From contig NW_006768779.1 of NCBI RefSeq assembly GCF_000204055.1, forward strand, positions 1,085,283 to 1,149,282: DNA of 64,000 nt, in the 5' to 3' direction. The first letter of the stretch is position 1. Every line of letters begins with the position of its first letter. The notes beneath the pieces were generated by a model. That model was given only the letters and a program-made list of their open reading frames with translations, ran no database searches and was not told the DNA's origin. This DNA comes from Melampsora larici-populina 98AG31. Taxonomy: Eukaryota; Basidiomycota; Pucciniomycetes; Pucciniales; Melampsoraceae. Shown piece after piece: positions 57,808-64,000 of this stretch. Both the position numbers and the translations under genes were made by a program.

Positions 57808-59125
57808 TTAACCACACAGGCCGTGCCCAAGATGGTGTCGAAGGAACTTACGCCAGGGTATAATCCGCGCCTCCAGCTCGGAGCCTCGCAAGCTGCTGAT
57901 CGACGTTGGACCAGATGGAGCTGGAACCTTGTCCTCTTTGATAGATGCGAGCTGCTTCGCGACGCTACAAAGACAGCGCTTTTCAGGTGCCACTCATAAT
58001 TCAGATAGTAAAATGAGTCGTACCAGATATGCCGCCCGGGCTCGCATGTGAGAAGTGCTCGCCACCCAAAGTGCTTCCTTGTTACGACCTGCAAGGGTAT
58101 GACAGGTCTGTGAAATCTGAGATAGAAAAGGTAGTCAGACATCCTTCATGTGTCTCTCTCCGAGCGCATGCCACTCACTTGGAACATCAAAGTCTTGATA
58201 TCGGGCACGGCTTGGTCGAAAACTTCTCCAGTCTTGGAATCGTGAATTCCTGACAAGAGCTGGAACATATCATAGAAACAATAAGTGAGTGAGCTCAAAC
58301 AGTGACAACGGATACTCACCGTGTGAAAATCGTGGTTGCCTAGGAACTTCAACGCCATCGGGTTGATTAAGTTCTGCCAAGTTGATCTTTCAGCCTATGG
58401 CCATGGTTTAATAAGAAACCTACTGAACTTAGAAAACTCACCAAGAGTTCAGATGACGCGGTCCAGCGTTTGCGCAGGATCGGACGTCCTGGCACAACCG
58501 GTACCACTGGCACAGCTGGCTGAGCCGCGGCCCCAGGGGAGACCAAGGTACCCAAGTGCTGAACACTCTCCGTGAGATCGTGGAGGTGGGTGTTGGCATC
58601 ATTGACCTTCTCGGCCAAATTGGACAATTCTTCCACCTTATTGGCAAGGTTGGACACTGCCTCAACCTGATTCAAAAGCTTGGTAATCTCCATCAAGATA
58701 CGCGCGTTAATGACGGTTTCAGCTATCATACAATTATCTGCCACCATCTAGTGATAACTCATAACATCAGCCGTGTAAGTCATTAGGTGTAATACGGAGA
58801 GAGAACTCACCTCGCATTGGGCGCGAGCCATTGTGGCATGTTCGGAATCCAATCCAGCCGATTCCGCTATACCTTCAAAAAATTCCAAAGCGGATGCTCC
58901 AAGTATGGGAGATTGGAGTCGATCTCCAACTTCTCCCGCACCTCGGTTGGTGAGGCCAATGCCAGCAGACATAGCCCCACCTCGTTGAGGTGTGTTACCC
59001 CGGCTCACTGGTGATCGAGATCGATCCCGGAGAGTGCGTGACGCTGAACGCAATCCAGGCGACATCGTGCCTCTCAAGGGAGCCCGCAAGCCCGTAAGGG
59101 TGTGACTGCCAGTTCTGGGAGCCAC
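57808..59125 (-). CDS. Hypothetical coiled-coil protein, multi-exon
   Basis: Exons by eye: 59125-58812; 58747-about 58440 (coiled coil); about 58393-58320; about 58258-58180; 58122-about 58030; about 57985-57808. The N-terminus is basic and Ser/Arg/Thr-rich (SRTLRDRSRSPVSRG). The second exon has clear heptads (LLNQVEAVSNLANKVEELSN and on) and then a Pro/Val linker. Later exons include WQNLINPMALKFLGNHDFHT, FDQAVPDIKTLMFQ, LAGRNKEALWVASTSHMRAR, then KQLASIKEDKVPAPSGPTSI. Introns start GTGAGT and are short. No stop interrupts it. The 3' end is uncertain: a GTAAGT donor at the last exon may lead further. Not recognised as a known family. A structural or DNA-binding partner in a mobile element is possible but not shown. 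Confidence 0.55.
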
Positions 59126-59777
59126 GCCACCACGTTCAGTGGTGGCGCGGTTAAGCCCTTAAAGCAAGAAGAAGGAAAAAAATGACATTGAAGTCAAAAA
59201 ACCCAGGTTGAGACGTCGGGGAAGGAGGTTTTGCAAAAGAGCAGCGCTATTTGCACCAGCAAGATTACAAAGCCCATTGTGGTTGTTCAGGCTGCTCAAT
59301 GAACCTGACAATGAGTTTGAGGATTGACTTCCGCCAAGGCTCGGTGAGCCTCCTGGTTGGACTTGATTATTGCCTGAATGCCACGCGATGGATAATGAGA
59401 AGAAATGATAGGAAGCGTGGAATGATGAAAATAAGCCAGGACTTACTCATTCTATGAGATAAGTCACGGGTCTGCAAGTTGAAGATTTGTTAACGGTGGT
59501 GTTGAAATGAAGGAAGTAAGATGTGATGATAATCAGAAAATATGAAGTTGAGGTTGGGTGCTGCCGTTGGGGGGTATTCGGAGTTGGTTTGCAAGAAGCA
59601 CAGGGGGTCTTGTTTGGTGGACCAGACCTAATCAACGCAAGAGAGCTGCGCATCTTGACAGGCCCCACGGCATGGTTGGAATGACCGTGGTTCCGAGCTA
59701 CTTGTGGTCTTGCGATCGTGCTTACACTGCTTTGAGCCTCTCTGACCTTAGGACAACTTCGACATCCGCTCCCAAAA

Positions 59778-60544
59778 TGAACACCTTACAAGGACGCTCT
59801 TTGGCCTATGACGGGCGACGCCGTATGATCTAGTAAGTAGGATGGGCTCAGCTCAGCTTCTCTGCATTGAGGTATTACGTCGCCAACCTTGCTTGATTTT
59901 GATTTCACCAAGCGAGGAGGAGGATCCAAACACTTTCATAGTGCCGGATTCCCAACCGCCATCGCCATCACATGTCACCGCCGGTTCTTCTCCAAACCTT
60001 ACCACCTCAACCCCGAGCGGAGATTATCAAGAGGATCGATCACTTTCACCTGGTTCGTACTGTTGGCCCCTTATGAATGTGATGTGGTACTCATGGTTCG
60101 GTTTGGTCAGAATTCTTGCCAGTTCCGCCGCCAACGGATGGGAGCAACAGCAACATGGAATCAGTGTATAGGCCAGGTTGGTATGGTCCACCCTTTGTTC
60201 GAGCGAGCTATTCATTGACTTGAGCGCCTTGCGTTTTAGATATCAAAATCAAGGCAGTCAGTATTATAGGGGGGGTGCTCAATTACACTGCCCTTCAGCA
60301 CTTCATCCAGAAATCAACCTTGGGTGAATACCTCCGCTACGCAAAATTCACGGTGGCCGAAATCGCACGTATTCATCCCATTTTGATGGCTCATGGAATC
60401 AATAACTTTCATTTCTTCTTGTTTGTTGAGCATATCCATGCCGAAAAACTTTGTTCTTGGGGTATACCCTATGGCGACAGCATGACCCTCCTTATCAATG
60501 CTGAAGCATACTATGGTTCCCTTTTTATAAAATATGATATGTAG
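59778..60544 (+). CDS. Hypothetical protein, multi-exon
   Basis: A short first exon (MNTLQGRSLAYDGRR, 59778-about 59832, GTAAGT donor) would join a Ser/Pro-rich exon (EEEDPNTFIVPDSQPPSP, about 59917-60050). The last exon (about 60311-60544) reads LGEYLRYAKFTVAEIARIHP, MAHGINNFHFFLFVEHI and SWGIPYGDSMTLL to a TAG stop. The last exon has good complexity and no stops; the middle exon joins (about 60050-60310) are tentative. Divergently arranged with the 57808-59125 gene. No domain was recognised. Confidence 0.45.
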
Positions 60545-60891
60545 TTTGGGTGGTAACCCCACATCGATGTATTTCTTTCATTTGTTGCTTTCCATCTCAC
60601 GCATATGACCGTGATGGATATCAAGGAAATCAAATTTGTCATGTGATGTGAATGCAACGATATGAATGACCCACCGAACCTTATGCACTGATATCTTGTA
60701 AATCTCAGTGGGCTCCGCCGATTAATGCCGTGTCACCCAAGAGATCTCTTTTCTCCTATTTAACCTGCACTGTGCCAAGTGCCATCGAACGATTTGCCAA
60801 CGTCTGCTCCATTTCTCATATCAGACCTTTCCATATTCTTCCTCATCTCCTTTCCGGTCTCATTAGAATCTGACACCTCACGCCTCATATA

Positions 60892-61672
60892 ATGGAATCC
60901 ATTGAACCACAAGCTGTTACTAGTCATCATGTCGTACAATCAGAACAAGAAGCCTCTGAAGTCGTAGAAGCTCCTCTCAGCGATTTCCCGGAGGGCAACC
61001 AGTCTCCCTCATCCAATGATATGGATGATAACCACTCCGATGGCGACAACGTCAGTCTCACTTTGTACGAAGAGAGGCGTGCTCGAGCAGACCAGCATCG
61101 AGACGAACAGTATGAAGCCTGGCTTGCGACTAGGAACAATTCATTTTACCGAGACGCCGTCCGTCGTGCCGTCAACAAAGGCATTCAAGAGGCCAACGAA
61201 TACCAAATTCGACGGGTCCGTCAAATGCTCGATTGAACCGCCGGAATCACCCCAGTACGATCCAGCTTTGCCAGGTTGGACGAGCACAATCGTGACGTCG
61301 ATGCGTGGATCGTTAATGTCAATCAACTTATCGAAGACCTCACCCACACTGAGCGTTATTTAATGAAACCCAAACCGGCCAAAAACGACGTAGTTCAAAT
61401 AATGACGGATCAGGTGGCCCTGGCGATCATGAAAGGCTCTGTAGGCGTTCATTACTTCGGGGTGATCAACCTGGCCTTACATGCCCATGATGCGCTTGAG
61501 CAGCTCACTTTGTACATTGAGCAAGAGGTTGGTGCTTATCACGTTCCATATGTTCCAAAAGAATGCATGCTGACTTGGTTTGCATCCTTTCCGCAAATAG
61601 CCTGGTCATCGCGATGTGTTGAAAACTCGTGCGCGGATGGCTTGGATCCGTGCAACCATCAAGCCTTATTAG
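60892..61672 (+). pseudogene. Hypothetical protein with one premature TGA
   Basis: Starts MESIEPQAVTSHHV with an acidic N-terminal half, then a charged helical region (YEERRARADQHRDEQYEAWL, RRAVNKGIQEANEYQIRRV). TGA at 61234-61236 interrupts the frame. In the same frame it continues SFARLDEHNRDVDAWIVNVN, LIEDLTHTERYLMKPKPAK and ALEQLTLYIEQEV. An intron of about 70 nt (about 61530-61602) would lead to a basic tail PGHRDVLKTRARMAWIRATI and TAG at 61670-61672; without it the frame ends at 61695. The TGA fits CGA in TCG context. Family unknown. Confidence 0.5.
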
Positions 61673-61699
61673 GTTATCCTAAAGGTGCGTTTTGATTTA

Positions 61700-62264
61700 C
61701 TTACCGGATGTCAAAACGTAGATATTGATTATTTTCATTGCATACATTTGATTTCAACGCCTCCTTTGAATGGACGTATCGGCCACATCTCGCGCAGGCC
61801 TTGCGAGTGCCGTTCTAACGTCACGGTGATGCTATTTTACAGATCATCAAGGATTAAGGATGTCTCAATCAGACCATATGTTGTGCATGCGATTTCTAAG
61901 GATGTTATGCCTAATCTCCTGTGGTGTCAAAGCATATGATTCAATTGTGTTTGGTTATTCATGTATCTTTGTGCCTCGTAATGATAACGGATGGCTTCAA
62001 CAGCTATCGGTCACATCATCAAACTGCCGGTGCCCCTTGCATTAATCCCACTTAGCCACCTCTCATATTTTCAAAAATTTCACAAAATGAGAGTTTGAGA
62101 ATCTCGTTTTGACCGCTTTTGTGCAGTGCACAATATCTATTCAAATATTGTGATAAAATTTCATTGAATGAACTTTTAACAAGTGGTAGCATGGATATCA
62201 CATATATACGTCATTATCTACCAAGTACATATCAAAAGTTCTTCACCATCCAAATTTCCCCACG
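61700..62264. other. Convergent intergenic region
   Basis: Lies between the 3' ends of the genes at 60892 and 62265. No coding or RNA feature is seen. Confidence 0.45.
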
Positions 62265-64000
62265 TTATGCCTCCTCACCTCGCGTCCTTTTGCCCCTTTG
62301 CGCAAGACAAGCCCCCTCGGCTTTCCATGCCTCAACCCCGCGGGCGATAGCATCCTTCCAATCAGCCGGAGTGACTTCATTGAAATTATAGTCCAAAACT
62401 TCACGATGGATTTCGCCGGAGTAGTGCGCGGCAGAGTTCATAACATAGGAATTAAACTCCTTGTGCTTTATCGTGTAATGCTTCTTAGACGAAGCTTTCC
62501 GCTCAATCATGATAGCTTGAGTGGAGGCCACTGCGCAATGAGCCTCATGGCAATTGTGCTGAACATTCAACACTCGGTCAAGTTCCTGTCGCGCATCAAC
62601 ATTATGAGCCATCGATATTAGGTGTAAGTGATGTGGTGAGTGGCTTACCATGACATTCACTGACTTCATATCGTTAGTCAACACCATTTCTCGCATTGCA
62701 TAAAATGGTACCAGTCGCCCTTTAACACACATATTCACAACAATTTGAGCCTTCTTGTCAGACAGGTTCTCAGGGCGCCAAATGGATTGTACTTGGCAGA
62801 ATACACGATCTGTATTGAGCTGTCCACATACATCTCAGCCCCAAAATCAATCATAGAAGAGTTATGTAGACACACCATTACAAAATCATTAACCTCCACC
62901 TTTTGCCCCGAAGCTAACGTAACACTTTCGTATTGCAGGAGGGGATGGGCGGCCGGGGCTGGTCGTAAGCACAATGGAGGTGGAGCCTGATGTTTCGATT
63001 TCGCTGTGCAATATGACATTATGGCCAATCCAGGTCAATTGTAAGGTTAAAACATTAAGTCGGAAATAAAAACACTCACCGCCCACGACCACCGTTGGTT
63101 CCTTTTCAGAGGTGGGCCTGAGGCCCAGGGCCTGATGCAATTCAGGCACTGATAACAACAGATCCCGCAGAAGAGGCCCCGGAAGAACTCTGGCTTGCAA
63201 TTCGCGGTCCCAAAAGGTAGAACCGGATAAGAAGATACGCAACATCAGAGCGGTGAGGAAGGTATTCCCTATATCGCGGCCGGGAGCCAGGTGATTTGAA
63301 TGGACAGAAGCATTCCGTAGCACGCCGTTGAATGATTCAAATTTTTCGGTAGCAAAGAGACATGCTGGTCCAAACCTTCGAATCGACTCTTGAAGGTGCA
63401 ATAACATATGGAATTTTGGTTTGTTGACCCAGCGTGCGTTCAAAGACAGCAACTGTTTGAGGAAAGAGTCAATGACCATATCGAGCTCCGCGAGGTATTG
63501 ATTCATATCTTCAATTTTGGTTTGAAATATATATGACGCTAGCAGGCACAACGACGTCCACACATGCCTTTTTTCTTCGGTGAGATGTTCGAATAAGACG
63601 AAAGGCACCGTTTGCAAGACCGTCCGGAATTCCTTGCCGACAAGGCTCTGATAAAAGTTAATGAGCGTGTTGGGTTGAATTGGAGGAACATTCAACCCCT
63701 TGGTATTAAAGGAGCGCCATCGGCCTGAAAGATCGTTGTACTTTTTGGAACCTGGCTTCATGACGCCCATACTGTCCATGATGTCCTGGAATAGATTCTT
63801 TGTGATTCCCAACAATACCACATGGAGAACTTCCACTGGTGTATCCTTATGCCCGTCAAAGCCTTACATTATTAAGAACACATGTCAGCAAGAACGAATT
63901 GAAAGCTCAGTGATACCCTATCACAAACCTTTGAGCCTTAACATTGGATTGAATAGGTGGTCTCCCACCTTGCTGTTCAATTGATCCAGTAGCGTAGCCA
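62265..64000 (-). CDS. Transposase-like basidiomycete multicopy protein, 5' end outside window
   Basis: Minus-strand gene entering from the window edge. Exons by eye: 64000-about 63930 (LDQLNSKVGDHLFNPML); 63862-about 63080, with VEVLHVVLLGITKNLFQD, a central NKPKFHMLLHLQESIRRFGP and LFATEKFESFNGVLRNASVH; about 62985-62790 (ESVTLASGQKVEVNDFV, NPFGALRTC); about 62758-62650; and a last exon (about 62590-62265) with NVQHNCHEAHC, a possible metal site. Introns are short and GT-AG. It resembles a widespread basidiomycete repeat protein whose layout recalls CACTA tnp2 (HVV...H...RFGP...E.FN). This assignment is from memory of the pattern, not a search. No stops interrupt it. Confidence 0.6.

Noticed and set aside
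5000..61236. TGA as a sense codon (alternative code or selenocysteine)
   Set aside because: PCK1 and the uninterrupted genes show no internal TGA, and TGA breaks are confined to repeats and fit CGA. Hypermutation is simpler.

Overview
The window is about 64 kb of transposon-dominated DNA from a basidiomycete fungus. The best guess is a rust (Pucciniales, Puccinia-like). The reasons are a host gene with many short GT-AG introns, chromovirus and non-chromovirus Ty3/gypsy elements, several hAT elements with spliced transposase genes, many small inverted-repeat elements, and decay dominated by C-to-T changes at CpG. The genus is inference. Only one conventional host gene is recognisable, the ATP-type phosphoenolpyruvate carboxykinase PCK1 (91-2489, ten exons, all reading frames intact).

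Layout. 1-2.5 kb: PCK1. 3.1-10.25 kb: two PIF/Harbinger-like inverted-repeat elements (3087-9050 and 9101-10251, TAA duplications). The first is split by a complete 4.8 kb hAT element (4056-8863) and by a small MITE. 10.27-16.69 kb: Ty3/gypsy element 1, minus strand, with identical LTRs except for a 99-bp MITE in one of them. 16.7-22.6 kb: mostly non-coding, with a 206-bp CACTG-ended MITE, an internally deleted hAT relic and an unusual repeat array. 22.6-29.0 kb: Ty3/gypsy element 2, plus strand, inserted in an unrecognised reading frame. 29-35.4 kb: MITEs, fold-back elements and one copy of a duplicated segment carrying a tRNA-like sequence. 35.4-42.6 kb: chromodomain Ty3/gypsy element 3, minus strand, with a CACTA-like element in one LTR. 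It sits near the 3' end of an unrecognised repeated gene. That gene runs on through 42.6-44.0 kb and, beyond a decayed hAT (about 44.0-49.8 kb, itself hit by a second CACTA-like element), into 49.8-50.1 kb. 50.2-52.1 kb: inverted second copy of the tRNA-like segment. 52-56.5 kb: AT-rich, no gene seen. 56.5-57.1 kb: inverted-repeat element. 57.1-64 kb: a GC-rich block, then four multi-exon genes of unknown function. The last is transposase-like and runs off the window edge.

How it fits together. Nearly every insertion can be dated relative to others from target-site duplications and from empty sites in the sister copy. Almost every stop codon that breaks a transposon frame is a TGA where CGA (Arg) fits, most often after T (TCG to TTG). 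The LTRs of element 2 differ by the same kind of change. Frames otherwise stay open across thousands of bases. This looks like CpG-directed cytosine hypermutation or methyl-C deamination of repeats, with PCK1 spared. The least explained parts are the perfectly conserved tRNA-like core inside two diverged repeat copies and the 57-64 kb gene cluster.
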